Made by a program: the position numbers and the translations under genes. Below the pieces are notes generated by a model that saw only the letters and a program-made list of their open reading frames with translations, was not told the origin of the DNA and searched no databases. Positions 48,926-58,391 of a stretch of 64,000 nt of DNA are shown here, piece after piece. The stretch covers positions 31,887-95,886 of the forward strand of contig NZ_JACONW010000002.1 of NCBI RefSeq assembly GCF_014357575.1, read 5' to 3'. Numbering within the stretch: the stretch's first letter is position 1; each line of letters starts with the position of its first letter. The DNA is from Pseudomonas folii (GTDB taxonomy: Bacteria > Pseudomonadota > Gammaproteobacteria > Pseudomonadales > Pseudomonadaceae).

Positions 48926-50059
48926 ATGACCATGACAAACGAAAGCATTCAACGACTTCGGGTCTTCTTGATTGAAAGTCCGATCAAAATGGCGCGGCTT
49001 CAAGGCGTGGGCAATGTCAAAGGCAGCGTGAAACGGGTGCTGGTGGAGCTGACCTCGACTTCTGGCATTGTCGGCTGGGGAGAGGCTACGCCCTGGGAGG
49101 TGTTTACCGGTACCGCCGAAGGCGCGTTCGCCGCCATCGACACCTATCTTCGGCCGCTGGTGATTGGCGCAAATATCCGCTCGATCAGGGCCACCACCCT
49201 GGCAATGGATACTGCGCTGGTGGGCCACGGCGAAGCCAAACTCGCCATTGAAACCGCGATGTTCGACATCCTCGGCAAATCCTGCGGGTTGTCCATTGCT
49301 GACCTTTTGGGCGGCAGGGTGCGTGACAGCATTCCCCTGTCGTTCTCGATTGCCGACCCTGACTTTGATGCCGACATGGAACGCATGCGGGCTATGGTTC
49401 CGGCAGGCAATCGCATCTTCAAGGTCAAGACCGGGGTCAAATCCCACGCTGAAGACATGGCTCATCTGGACGCCATGCGCAGCGAATTCGGCAATTCGAT
49501 CGATCTGCGCCTCGACTATAACCAGGCGCTGGCACCCTTTGGCGCGATCAGCATCCTGCGTGACGTTGACCAGTTCCGCCCCACATTCATCGAGCAACCA
49601 GTTCCTCGTAACTGCCTGGCGGCCATGGCGTCTTTTGCCGACGCACTGGATACGCCGATTCTCGCTGACGAGAGCTGCTTTGACGCCCGCGACCTGATGG
49701 AAATTATTCGTCTTGGTGCGGCGGACGCGATTTCGGTGAAGCTGATGAAAGCCGGGGGCATTCTCAAGGCACAAGGGATCATGGCCATCGCCGACACCGT
49801 GCATATCCCGGCCTATGGCGGCACCTTGTGGGAGGGCGGGATTGCGCTGGCCGCAGGCACTCAGTTCATTGCGGCGACGCCAGGCATGTCGCTGGGCTGC
49901 GAGTTCTACATGCCGCACCACGTACTGACCGAGGACGTACTGGAAGAACGCATTCCCAATCGTGATGGGGCCGTGATTGTTCCGACCGGGCCGGGGTTGG
50001 GCATTTCCGTCACTGAAGCATCGCTGCGCGGCAATGCGCGCATTCTGGCTGAACGATGA
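48926..50059 (+). CDS. Enolase-superfamily enzyme, muconate-lactonizing subgroup
   Basis: The 377-residue protein has paired Lys166/Lys168 (FKVKTG), metal ligands Asp197 (LRLDYN), Glu223 (FIEQP) and Asp248 (LADES), and Lys272 (ISVKLMK), the full MLE-subgroup active site. Such enzymes are cycloisomerases, racemases/epimerases or cis-3-hydroxyproline dehydratases. Next to an amino-acid transporter and a DadA-like oxidase, epimerase or hydroxyproline dehydratase seems likelier than muconate cycloisomerase. GGAGG precedes the ATG. Confidence 0.88.
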   Translation: MTMTNESIQRLRVFLIESPIKMARLQGVGNVKGSVKRVLVELTSTSGIVGWGEATPWEVFTGTAEGAFAAIDTYLRPLVIGANIRSIRATTLAMDTALVGHGEAKLAIETAMFDILGKSCGLSIADLLGGRVRDSIPLSFSIADPDFDADMERMRAMVPAGNRIFKVKTGVKSHAEDMAHLDAMRSEFGNSIDLRLDYNQALAPFGAISILRDVDQFRPTFIEQPVPRNCLAAMASFADALDTPILADESCFDARDLMEIIRLGAADAISVKLMKAGGILKAQGIMAIADTVHIPAYGGTLWEGGIALAAGTQFIAATPGMSLGCEFYMPHHVLTEDVLEERIPNRDGAVIVPTGPGLGISVTEASLRGNARILAER

Positions 50060-51354
50060 GTAGCGTATCCCGTATGAACCAGGACACCGCAACAACGCCC
50101 CGGCACATCGTCGTGATTGGCGGCGGCATTGTCGGTGCGTGTACCGCACTGGCGTTGCTGAAGGATGGCTATCGCGTGACGATTCTGGAGCCCAATGATC
50201 CCGGTGGCGAGCACGCTGCGAGTTACGGCAATGGTGCATTTATCAGCCCGGCGTCGATCATTCCGATGTCGATGCCTGGGCTCTGGAAAAAAGTCCCCGG
50301 TTTTCTGCTCGATCCTCTGGGACCGTTCACGATTCGCTGGCAGTACCTGTTGAAGCTCGCGCCGTGGTTGATCCGCTTCGTCAAGGCGGGCGCAACGCCT
50401 GCCAAGGCCGCCCGAACAGCCGGTATCCTTTCTACGTTGTTGTCTGATGCGCCCGCGCGACATCGGGCACTGGCCACGGCGTGCGGCGTGCCGGATCTCA
50501 TTCGGCAGGACGGTTTGCTCTACGTTTATCCGGATCGCGATGCCTTCGCCCAGGAAGCTTTTTCGTGGCAGCTAAGGCGCGACAATGGCATCCAGTGGTG
50601 GGAACTGGACGCCGACGCCCTGCATGAATTCGAGCCTGCCCTGAGTCGCCGTTATACCTTCGGCGTGTTGCTTGAAAGTGGCGGGCATTGCCTTGATCCG
50701 GGGGCATATGTGCGCGGTCTGGTTAACAGCTTCACCGCGCTGGGCGGCGAGCTGATTCAGGCGCGGGCCGAGGGGTTCAACATCAGCAACGCTCGCCTGC
50801 AAAGCGTGCGGACCGACAAGGGCGCCGTCATCTGCGATGGCGCTGTCATCACCGCAGGCATTCACTCCAAAGTGCTCGCGAAAAGCGTAGGCGACCGGGT
50901 TTCTCTGGAAAGCGAGCGCGGCTACCACGTGCAAGTCGCTCAGCCTGCCAGTGGCCCGCGCATCCCGGTAATGCCGTCTGACGGGAAGATGGCCAACACC
51001 ATGACTCGCAGTGGATTGCGTGCTTCAGGTCAGGTGGAGTTGGCGGGGGTTGGATACCCGCCTGACTGGAAGCGCGCAGAGATCTTGCTGCATCACTTGC
51101 TGAAGACCTATCCCGGGCTCGGTGATGACCCCACGCAACTGAAGATTTCCCGCTGGCAGGGCAATCGTCCTTCAACGCCGGATGGGCTTCCTGTCATCGC
51201 TAAGGCAAAGGCGACACCAGACGTCGTGCATGCTTTCGGCCATGGGCATGTCGGCCTGGCTTCGGCGCCTATGACGGCTGAAATCGTTGCCAGTCTGTTT
51301 GCCGGTAAGCCTACGCCCATCGACATCACGCCTTTCTCGGCCTCGCGCTTCTGA
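50056..51354 (+). CDS. DadA-like FAD-dependent amino-acid oxidoreductase
   Basis: The 432-residue protein has an N-terminal FAD-binding GGGIVGACTALALLKDGYRV and the E at the end of the next strand (TILEPN). The C-terminal VVHAFGHGHVGLASAPMTAE is the DAO-family FAD-contact segment. The family oxidises D-amino acids or imino acids in the inner membrane. It overlaps the enolase-type gene by four bases, so the two probably act in sequence: epimerise or dehydrate, then oxidise. Confidence 0.9.
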   Translation: MSSVSRMNQDTATTPRHIVVIGGGIVGACTALALLKDGYRVTILEPNDPGGEHAASYGNGAFISPASIIPMSMPGLWKKVPGFLLDPLGPFTIRWQYLLKLAPWLIRFVKAGATPAKAARTAGILSTLLSDAPARHRALATACGVPDLIRQDGLLYVYPDRDAFAQEAFSWQLRRDNGIQWWELDADALHEFEPALSRRYTFGVLLESGGHCLDPGAYVRGLVNSFTALGGELIQARAEGFNISNARLQSVRTDKGAVICDGAVITAGIHSKVLAKSVGDRVSLESERGYHVQVAQPASGPRIPVMPSDGKMANTMTRSGLRASGQVELAGVGYPPDWKRAEILLHHLLKTYPGLGDDPTQLKISRWQGNRPSTPDGLPVIAKAKATPDVVHAFGHGHVGLASAPMTAEIVASLFAGKPTPIDITPFSASRF

Positions 51355-51514
51355 TTCGAGGATTACGCGGATGTCGCTGGAGGGAAACGGCATAAGCTTA
51401 TGTTTATACGTTTCTTCAATAGTTTTCGTAAATTATTATAATTAAATGGAATTTAAAAAGCGTCGCTTATGGTTTCTGGAATGAGCGGCGCATCCTCGAA
51501 AGGCGAAGGATTCC
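51355..51514 (+). promoter_or_regulatory. AT-rich promoter region before the SsuA-like gene
   Basis: 160 bases with a marked AT-rich block (about 51395-51465) unlike its surroundings. It should carry the promoter of the following two genes. An AAGGA ribosome site stands before ATG 51515. Confidence 0.5.
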
Positions 51515-52456
51515 ATGACCCTACGAAAACTTATCCTCGCAGCAGGCTTGATGCTTGCCGCGGTTACGGCGCACGCCGAACAGACCATCAATATCGGCTA
51601 CCAACGTTCGTCCACGTTGTGGATCCTGCTCAAGGAAAATGGCCAATTGGAGCAGCGCCTCAAGCCGCTGGGTTTCAACGTCAACTGGCATGAATTCAGC
51701 AGTGGATTGCTCAGTGCGTTGAACGCGGGTGCGGTGGATTTGCACGCCGATGTGGCTGACGCCTTTGCCCTGTTTACCCAGGCAGCCGATGCGCCATTGA
51801 CCTACTACGCACGCGAAGCGGCGTCGCCGAGTGCTCAGGCGATCATCGTCGCGAAGGATTCGCCGATCAAAAGTGTGGCAGACCTCAAGGGTAAAACCGT
51901 ATCGGTGTCCAAGGGCTCGGGTAGTCACTTCCTGCTGATCGCTGCGCTGAAACAGGCTGGCCTGACCCTCAACGACATCACGCCGCGCTATCTGGAAGCG
52001 CCGGATGGTGTCGCCGCGTTTGCCAGTGGCAAGGTCGATGCCTGGGCGATCTGGGACCCGTTCCTAGCGACCCAGCAACGCGAGCATCAGGTGCGCATCA
52101 TCACCGACGGCAGTCAGGGACTGGCCAATTACAACCGCTTCTATCTCGCCAATACCAGTTTTGCCAAGGCTCACCCCGAAGTCTTGCAGGTGGTCATCGA
52201 CACCCTGCGCGAGTCTGGCAAATGGGTTAAATCTCATCCGCAGGACGCGGCAAAAATCCTTGCGCCGGTATGGGGCAACATCCCTGTTGAAACCGTGGAA
52301 CTGGCCAACAGTCGACGCAGCTACGACATTGTCCCCGTCAAGCTGGATGAGCTGGCCGAGCAACAGCGCATTGCCGACACCTATTACGGCGCAAAGCTGA
52401 TCCCCAAGCCGCTGAAGATTTCCGGCATCACTGTCTGGGCGCCTGAAGGCAAATAA
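51515..52456 (+). CDS. SsuA-like sulfonate/aliphatic ABC binding protein
   Basis: The 313-residue protein has a signal peptide (MTLRKLILAAGLMLAAVTAH) and NIGYQRSSTLWILLKENGQL, FSSGLLSALNAGAVDLHADV and DAWAIWDPFLATQQ, typical of sulfonate/nitrate-type binding proteins (SsuA/TauA). It precedes a flavin monooxygenase, consistent with sulfur acquisition from organosulfonates. No permease or ATPase follows, so it must share one encoded elsewhere. Confidence 0.87.
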   Translation: MTLRKLILAAGLMLAAVTAHAEQTINIGYQRSSTLWILLKENGQLEQRLKPLGFNVNWHEFSSGLLSALNAGAVDLHADVADAFALFTQAADAPLTYYAREAASPSAQAIIVAKDSPIKSVADLKGKTVSVSKGSGSHFLLIAALKQAGLTLNDITPRYLEAPDGVAAFASGKVDAWAIWDPFLATQQREHQVRIITDGSQGLANYNRFYLANTSFAKAHPEVLQVVIDTLRESGKWVKSHPQDAAKILAPVWGNIPVETVELANSRRSYDIVPVKLDELAEQQRIADTYYGAKLIPKPLKISGITVWAPEGK

Positions 52457-52489
52457 CCTCAGGCTTGACCCCTTCGACTGGAGTTGCAC

Positions 52490-53818
52490 ATGAGCCGTCA
52501 AATTCACCTGTCCGCGTTTCTGCTGACCGGGCCGGTCATCCACAGTCATGCCGTCTGGCGCCATCCGGAGACGGTCGGTAACTACCTCGATCCTGAGTAT
52601 TACGCCCGTACAGCGCGAGTCGTGGAGGAGGGCTTGTTCGATTTTCTGTTTTTCGCTGACCGCCTCGCGGTCGGCGATCAAATGGGCGGTTCCCGGGACG
52701 TGGCGTTGCGCTATGGCGCTCAGGACGCCACGCGCCTGGACCCGTTGCCGATCCTTTCTTATCTGGTCGGTCAGACCCGCAAACTGGGGCTGGGCGCAAC
52801 ACGTTCGACCACCTATTACGAGCCCGCTCATATCGCCCGAGAGTTCGCGACGCTTGATCACCTGTCCAAAGGTCGCGCCGCCTGGAATATCGTGACCTCG
52901 ATGAATGACAGCGAAGGGCGTTTGTTCGGCAAGGACAAACACCTGGAGCACGACCTGCGTTACGACCGTGCCGATGAATTTGTCGAAGTGGCGCTCAAGC
53001 TCTGGCGCAGTTGGGAGCGTGACGCGCTGAAGCTGGACCGTGAAACCGGCGTGCTGGCTGATCCATCCAGGATTCATCCGGTGCAGCATCATGGCGACTG
53101 GTTCAAGGTCGAGGGACCGTTGAACATTCCTCGCTCCCCGCAGGGCAGGCCGGTGCTGATCCAGGCCGGTTCTTCGGGGCGTGGTCGTCGTTTTGGTGCG
53201 CGCTGGGCCGAAGCGATTTTCACCATCCATCCCCACCTGAAAGCCATGCAGGCGTTTCGTGAGGACGTGCGGGCGCAAGTGGTGCAACAAGGACGCTCGG
53301 CAGATAGTTGCAAGGTGCTGACGGCAGTGATGCCGTTCATTGGTGGCAGCGAAGCCGAGGCAAGAGCCAGGCGCGACAAACACAATGCATTGGCTCGCCC
53401 TGAACTGGGCCTGGTGACGCTGGCCTCGCAACTGAATGTGGACCTGTCGCCATTCCCGCTGTCAGCGACGCTGGCAGACATTGCCCGGTCGCCACTGATT
53501 CATCCGGCAGCTGCGGAGAAACTGCTGATGCAGGGCGCGGATACGACGCTGGAAGAGCTGGGACGGATCTTCGCCAGCAGCGTCCGCGTCCCGCAACTGG
53601 TGGGCACTGGCGCGCAGATCGCGGATCAACTGGCGGATATTTTCCTGGCGGGTGGGAGCGACGGATTTGTCATTTCCCCTGCTTATCTGCCGGGCTCGTT
53701 CAGCGAGTTTGTTGAAAGCGTGATCCCGCATCTGCAGCGCAAAGGGTTGTTCCGGACGGCATATGAAGGTTCGACGTTGAGGGAGCATTTTGGGCTTGGG
53801 GAGTTGCCCGACGGTTGA
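52490..53818 (+). CDS. FMN-dependent monooxygenase, NtaA/SnaA/DszA family
   Basis: The 442-residue protein starts MSRQIHLSAFLLTGPVIHSH, with FDFLFFADRLAVGDQ, GQTRKLGLGATRSTTYYEPA, and NIVTSMNDSEGRLFGKD. These fit the NtaA/SnaA/DszA branch of bacterial luciferase-like monooxygenases, which use reduced FMN and oxygen to break C-N or C-S bonds. With the SsuA-like gene it suggests desulfonation of an organosulfur compound. ATG 52490 has GGAG upstream. Confidence 0.9.
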   Translation: MSRQIHLSAFLLTGPVIHSHAVWRHPETVGNYLDPEYYARTARVVEEGLFDFLFFADRLAVGDQMGGSRDVALRYGAQDATRLDPLPILSYLVGQTRKLGLGATRSTTYYEPAHIAREFATLDHLSKGRAAWNIVTSMNDSEGRLFGKDKHLEHDLRYDRADEFVEVALKLWRSWERDALKLDRETGVLADPSRIHPVQHHGDWFKVEGPLNIPRSPQGRPVLIQAGSSGRGRRFGARWAEAIFTIHPHLKAMQAFREDVRAQVVQQGRSADSCKVLTAVMPFIGGSEAEARARRDKHNALARPELGLVTLASQLNVDLSPFPLSATLADIARSPLIHPAAAEKLLMQGADTTLEELGRIFASSVRVPQLVGTGAQIADQLADIFLAGGSDGFVISPAYLPGSFSEFVESVIPHLQRKGLFRTAYEGSTLREHFGLGELPDG

Positions 53819-53872
53819 GCGATGCTTTGATGCGAAAATTGATCTGTAGGACAGGCCGCGCTTCGCTTTGTC

Positions 53873-54082
53873 CGGGAAGAGGCCGGTATAGGCACAATAT
53901 TTTTCATGGTCAGAAATACCGCCTTCCCGGCTGAAGCCGGTCCCACGTCAGTGTGCGGGCACCCCTGGAATCTCCCCGGTGTTCACGTCGTGGGACCGGC
54001 TTTAGCCGGGAAGAGGCCGGTATGGACACCATGTTTTTCACGGTCAGAAATACCGCCTTCCCGGCTGAAGCCGGTCCCACGA
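53873..54082. repeat. REP-element cluster (two direct copies, one inverted, one partial)
   Basis: A unit with core TTCCCGGCTGAAGCCGG occurs at 53909-53947 and 54042-54081 in direct orientation and at 53989-54023 inverted, with a partial inverted copy at 53874-53889. Each core is itself an imperfect palindrome. This is the form of Pseudomonas REP sequences. It lies between two convergent genes, where REPs are common. Confidence 0.85.
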
Positions 54083-54112
54083 GCGCTCGTCAACCCCGAG
54101 AGTTCCACCAGA

Positions 54113-55315
54113 CTAGCCTCGGCCAACACGCCCCACCACCAGAAACACCACCAGCGCAACCAGCGGCAAACCTGCTCCCAGCCACACGACTCCGTGCCAG
54201 CCATTCTGCTCGTACAAGCTGCTGGCGAGCGCTGAGCCAATAGCGCCGCCGACGAAGATGCTGGTCATGTACAGGGCGTTCAAGCGACCGCGGCTGGCCG
54301 GGTCGAGGGCGTACACCGCGCGCTGTCCCAGCACCATGTTCATCTGCACCGCAAAATCGAGCAGCACTCCCGTGATCGCCAGGCCAATTACGCTGTAACC
54401 CGGTTGACTCAGACCCACCAGAAACGCAACGGGCGCCATAATCATCGCCAGCAACGACGCGCGCCGGCTATGCCCGGCATCGGCCAGACGCCCGGCGACT
54501 GGCGCGGCAATCGCACCAATGGCACCCACCAGTGCAAAGAGCGCGATCTGGGTTTGCGACAGGCCGAACGTGCGGGACAGCTCAATCGGAGCTGCCGTCC
54601 AGAACAGACTGAACGCAGCAAACAGCAGGCTCTGATACAGCGCCCGCTGACGCAACACCGAATGTTTGCGCAGCAACGTCAGCAACGAGCCGAGCAGTTG
54701 TCCGTAAGACGCCTTGTGATCTGGCGTGCGTTTGGGAATGGTCAGGGCCAGCACCAGAATGATCGCCAGCATCACTACCGACGCGGTCACGAACACCGCT
54801 CGCCATCCGAAATGGTCAGCGATCAGGCTGGACAGCGGCCGGGCTAGCAGGATACCCAGCAGCAGGCCGCCCATGATGTTGCCGACGACCTGACCGCGGG
54901 TTTCTTCCGGTGCCAGGTGTGCCGCCAGCGGAATCAGCATTTGCACCGACACCGAACTGAAGCCGATCAGCAGGGAAATCATCAGAAAACCATTGGCGTG
55001 CTCGCTGAACGCCGCTGCCAAAAGGCTGGCAGTGGCCACGATTGCAGTGCCGATCATCAGCTTGCGGTTTTCCAGCAAATCAGCCAGCGGTACCAGAAAT
55101 AACAGGCCAAGGGCGTAACCGATCTGGGTCAGGGATACGATCAGGCTCGCGCTGTGGGCCGACAACCCGACATCGGGGGCAATCAGCTCTACGATGGGCT
55201 GGGCGTAGTAAATGTTGGCGACGATGGCGCCACAGCAAAATGCAAACAACAGCACCAGGCCGCGAGTCAGGGTGTTTGGCGGGGCTTGAGTGGGTGAGGC
55301 TGCTGAGGAGGTCAT
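54113..55315 (-). CDS. MFS transporter, DHA1-type
   Basis: The 400-residue protein starts at ATG 55315 (MTSSAASPTQAPPNTLTRGL) with twelve predicted helices. PLADLLENRKLMIG is the loop 2-3 motif, and ETRGQVVGNIMGGLLLGILL and SVQMLIPLAAHLAPEE are typical of the family. It is probably a drug or metabolite exporter. An upstream in-frame ATG at 55450 is not preferred. It converges on the monooxygenase gene across the REP cluster. A possible operator lies upstream. Confidence 0.9.
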   Translation of the reverse strand: MTSSAASPTQAPPNTLTRGLVLLFAFCCGAIVANIYYAQPIVELIAPDVGLSAHSASLIVSLTQIGYALGLLFLVPLADLLENRKLMIGTAIVATASLLAAAFSEHANGFLMISLLIGFSSVSVQMLIPLAAHLAPEETRGQVVGNIMGGLLLGILLARPLSSLIADHFGWRAVFVTASVVMLAIILVLALTIPKRTPDHKASYGQLLGSLLTLLRKHSVLRQRALYQSLLFAAFSLFWTAAPIELSRTFGLSQTQIALFALVGAIGAIAAPVAGRLADAGHSRRASLLAMIMAPVAFLVGLSQPGYSVIGLAITGVLLDFAVQMNMVLGQRAVYALDPASRGRLNALYMTSIFVGGAIGSALASSLYEQNGWHGVVWLGAGLPLVALVVFLVVGRVGRG

Positions 55316-55717
55316 AATCTCTGGCTCATGTTCAGTCTGAAGGGGATCGGCCTGCAACGGCTGTCGCGTTGATCGACAGGTCTTTATGACAGGCCTGGCG
55401 ATGGGCAATTCGATGAAGATCAACAACATCACAAGCTCACAACAGAGCAAGTTTCCCGGTAATACTACTGCCGTATTGATAGCGTTTGGTTACTATCATA
55501 ACGCCTGGAGTAAAAGTTGAGGTCATCTACTTGCGTGATTGTGCTTAGTCGCAACCAAAGTTTATCGAGCGAGTTTCCAGCCTATCCTTATAGATAGTAT
55601 CGGTGGAACTAATTAGCTGCTTAGATACCCTGAGCCGCCCGTGATAAACCCTATATTGATCGCGATCTATCCGCGGGCCGGATACTTACCGATAACCGAC
55701 GGACAGCGTGAATAAAA
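55316..55717. promoter_or_regulatory. Divergent intergenic region with inverted repeat
   Basis: 400 bases without a gene, between the leftward MFS gene and the rightward winged-helix regulator. GATAG-N10-CTATC at 55478-55497 is an inverted repeat with TATTGA-like surroundings and could be a repressor or activator site for either gene. Confidence 0.45.
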
Positions 55718-57283
55718 ATGATCAGTCTCGGTCAAGCCAGCGTCTCTCTTGAACTCAGAGAAGTCTTCAGAAGTGGTGTGCCATTGCGGGTGGGCACACG
55801 GGCGTTCGATATTCTGGAACTGTTGATTACCTGTCCGGGCCGCCTGATCAGCAAGGACGAGATGCTTCAGCGCGTCTGGCCCGACACCGTGGTTGAAGAA
55901 AACAACCTGCAGGTACATATCTCCGCACTGCGCAAGGCACTGGGTGAAGACCGCGATCTGATCAGGACCATTCCCGGGCGCGGTTACATGCTGGTGGGGG
56001 GAGAGGACGAATCCGCTATTGCAGCCAATGATCATAAAGACCCGGTGACAGCGGGGTCATTCACGGGCTCGATGCTGCGCCAACACGATCTTCCTCATAA
56101 CGTCCCGCTGATTGGTCGGGAAGCCGCGCTGGAAGAAGTCTGCCAGGCGTTGCTGAGCAACGCGCTGGTCAGCCTCGTGGGTTCAGGCGGGATCGGCAAA
56201 ACATCCCTGGCAGTGGCGGTTGCCCACCACCTGTCCTTGACCGATAGTTTGCATGTCTGCTTCGTGCCGCTGGCACACACTACCTGCCCTGAGCGCATTG
56301 TCGAGTCTTTGGCGTGCGCTCTGGATCTGGTGGTTTTGCCGGGGAGGTCGCCGATGGAGGCAATTGTCGAATGCCTTGGTCAGCAGAATCGCCTGATCAT
56401 TCTGGATAACGGTGAGCACTTGATCGATGCGGTGGCGGCGGTCAGTGAGCATCTGCTGCGCAGTTGTCCGCCGTTGCGGATTCTGGTCACCAGCCGTGAA
56501 CCACTGCGCATTGGTGGCGAACGCACGCTCAACGTGGCCCCGCTTGCGATCCCGGAGCACGACGCCGACCGTCACGAAGTGCTGCAAAGCGGTTCAGCAC
56601 AATTGTTCATGACACGCTTGCGGGCACTGGACTCTTATTTCCCCGCAGAGAACATGGAAAATCTGGACGAGCAGAGTGTGGCGTTGGTCGCACAAGTCTG
56701 CCGTCATCTGGACGGCATCCCGCTGGCGCTGGAGATGGCGGCCGCCCGCGCAGCCACTCTGGGGCTGTTCGAGTTGCTGCAAAGCCTGCAACATAGCCCA
56801 CACCTCTTGTCCGGCGGCCTGCGCAGTGCACCTGATCGTCATCAGTCACTGGTGGCTTCGGTAGAGTGGAGCTATCGTCTGCTGAGCGCGGACGAGTGCG
56901 CGGTGCTGGAACGCTTGAGCCGTTTCGACGACCGTTTCACCTTCGCTCAGGCCTGTGAAAGGGCGCAGTCCCTGGCGCTGCCCCAAGGTCGGGTGATGGA
57001 CTGCATTGTCAGTCTGGCGCAGAAGTCGCTGTTGCTGATTGCCGCCGAGGGGCCTTTTCGGTTTTACCGATTGCTGAAGGCGACCCGCAGCTGGCTGATG
57101 GAGACAATCACCGAGCTGGCGGGCGATAAAGGCTCAAGGCAGAGCATTGGGCAGCGTAATCAGCATGCAGTGCGCCCGGCATCCACCGCTTCTGTCGCGA
57201 CATTGCGAGCAGTGGGGGGCGGCCTGCACGACTCCGACTATTTTCATCTCAATCACCAACGAATTCTGGCGACAAGCCAGTAG
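55718..57283 (+). CDS. OmpR-type winged-helix regulator fused to an NTPase
   Basis: The 521-residue protein has an N-terminal Trans_reg_C winged helix (about 1-95, with LQVHISALRKALGEDRDLIR and TIPGRGYMLVG). An ATPase with Walker A GSGGIGKT (155-162) and LIILDNGEHL as Walker B follows, then ILVTSREPLRI and a helical C-terminus. There is no receiver domain. The layout matches BTAD/LuxR-like signal ATPase regulators. It begins the signalling gene run to 63959 and probably is its activator. Confidence 0.85.
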   Translation: MISLGQASVSLELREVFRSGVPLRVGTRAFDILELLITCPGRLISKDEMLQRVWPDTVVEENNLQVHISALRKALGEDRDLIRTIPGRGYMLVGGEDESAIAANDHKDPVTAGSFTGSMLRQHDLPHNVPLIGREAALEEVCQALLSNALVSLVGSGGIGKTSLAVAVAHHLSLTDSLHVCFVPLAHTTCPERIVESLACALDLVVLPGRSPMEAIVECLGQQNRLIILDNGEHLIDAVAAVSEHLLRSCPPLRILVTSREPLRIGGERTLNVAPLAIPEHDADRHEVLQSGSAQLFMTRLRALDSYFPAENMENLDEQSVALVAQVCRHLDGIPLALEMAAARAATLGLFELLQSLQHSPHLLSGGLRSAPDRHQSLVASVEWSYRLLSADECAVLERLSRFDDRFTFAQACERAQSLALPQGRVMDCIVSLAQKSLLLIAAEGPFRFYRLLKATRSWLMETITELAGDKGSRQSIGQRNQHAVRPASTASVATLRAVGGGLHDSDYFHLNHQRILATSQ

Positions 57284-57307
57284 CACGAAGCTTCGGAAAA
57301 TCTGTAT

Positions 57308-57922
57308 ATGAGCGCTACACCCAAGGTTTATGTGGTCGATGATGAGTGCACGATCCGCACGTCATTGGCTCGCCTGCTGAATTCTGCGGACATCAACACC
57401 GAATGCTTCGCCAACGCCCAGGCGTTTCTTGAGCAGTCTTTTGAAGATCAACCGACGTGCCTGTTGCTGGACGTCAACCTTGCCGCTTCAAGTGGTTTCG
57501 ATGTGCAGGAGGAGTTGCTCCGTCGTGGCCATCGCTTCCCGATTATATTCATGACCGGCTTTGGCACGATTCCGATGTCAGTCAAGGCCATCAAAGCCGG
57601 CGCGCACGAGTTTTTGACCAAACCCTTCGAGCCAGACCATTTGCTGATGGTGGTGCGCCAGGCCCTCGAACACGATGAAAACGAGCTGGCGGGTCGGCTG
57701 CACGTCGAAAGCGTCAGGCGCCGTTTCGAGACCCTGACGCCCCGTGAGCGGGAAGTCATGACGCTATTGGTAACAGGCAAAATGAATAAACAGATTGCCG
57801 GGGATCTGGGCACCAGCGAAATAACGGTGAAAGTTCATAAGCGGCACATTATGACAAAAATGAAAGCACGAACTTTGATTGAGCTGGTCAAGATGCACGA
57901 GCAATTAAGTCTGGTCAGTTGA
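57308..57922 (+). CDS. FixJ-family response regulator
   Basis: The 204-residue protein has a receiver domain with acidic pair Asp11-Asp12, phospho-acceptor Asp55 (LLLDVN), Thr83 and Lys105 (FLTKPFEP). A LuxR-type HTH follows at about 140-200 (LTPREREVMTLLVTGKMNKQ). It is probably phosphorylated by the histidine kinase at 58392. It begins 25 bases after the winged-helix ATPase gene. Confidence 0.93.
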   Translation: MSATPKVYVVDDECTIRTSLARLLNSADINTECFANAQAFLEQSFEDQPTCLLLDVNLAASSGFDVQEELLRRGHRFPIIFMTGFGTIPMSVKAIKAGAHEFLTKPFEPDHLLMVVRQALEHDENELAGRLHVESVRRRFETLTPREREVMTLLVTGKMNKQIAGDLGTSEITVKVHKRHIMTKMKARTLIELVKMHEQLSLVS

Positions 57923-58019
57923 TATAAAACAGCACAATTATACATAGCGTCAGTCGTGCTCTTTAATGGGAAGGCGTACTGTCTGCTTCTATTACTTTTA
58001 CTGTCATGAAGTTGAGCTT

Positions 58020-58382
58020 ATGATCCTCATTTGCGTTGTTGATGACGACGCTTCCGTGCGTAATGGTCTTGGCAATCTTCTCAAATCCTTGGGCTATGCT
58101 TCCGTGGGCTTTGCTTCGGGTGAAGCGTTTCTGGCTTCGTCGGCAAGTAATGATGCCGATTGCGTATTTCTCGATTTGATCATGAAGGGTATGCAGGGGC
58201 TGGAGGTCCTCCGGCAGTTGAAGGCCGAGGGCAAACCCGTCGCGGTTTTCTGCATGTCCGCCCAGGATGATGAACAAACCATCCGTCGAACACTCGACGC
58301 TGGCGCATTGGGATTTTTGCGCAAACCGTTCTCCGAGGAGGCGTTGCTTGATTCGATAAGGCGGGCACTGGAACGCCCGTAA
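58020..58382 (+). CDS. Stand-alone receiver domain protein
   Basis: The 120-residue protein is a single receiver: VVDDDAS (Asp8-Asp10), phospho-acceptor Asp52 (VFLDLIM), Ser80 and Lys102 (LRKPFS). ATG 58020 is chosen since the domain starts there; the longer upstream frame adds a non-homologous stretch. It lies nine bases before the giant kinase and could be its phosphate sink, an intermediate or a kinase regulator. Confidence 0.88.
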   Translation: MILICVVDDDASVRNGLGNLLKSLGYASVGFASGEAFLASSASNDADCVFLDLIMKGMQGLEVLRQLKAEGKPVAVFCMSAQDDEQTIRRTLDAGALGFLRKPFSEEALLDSIRRALERP

Positions 58383-58391
58383 GGGGCCTTT

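Noticed and set aside
48899..50239. Long leftward frame of 446 codons.
   Set aside because: It is antisense to the enolase-type gene, which has all active-site residues; long shadow frames are common in GC-rich genes.
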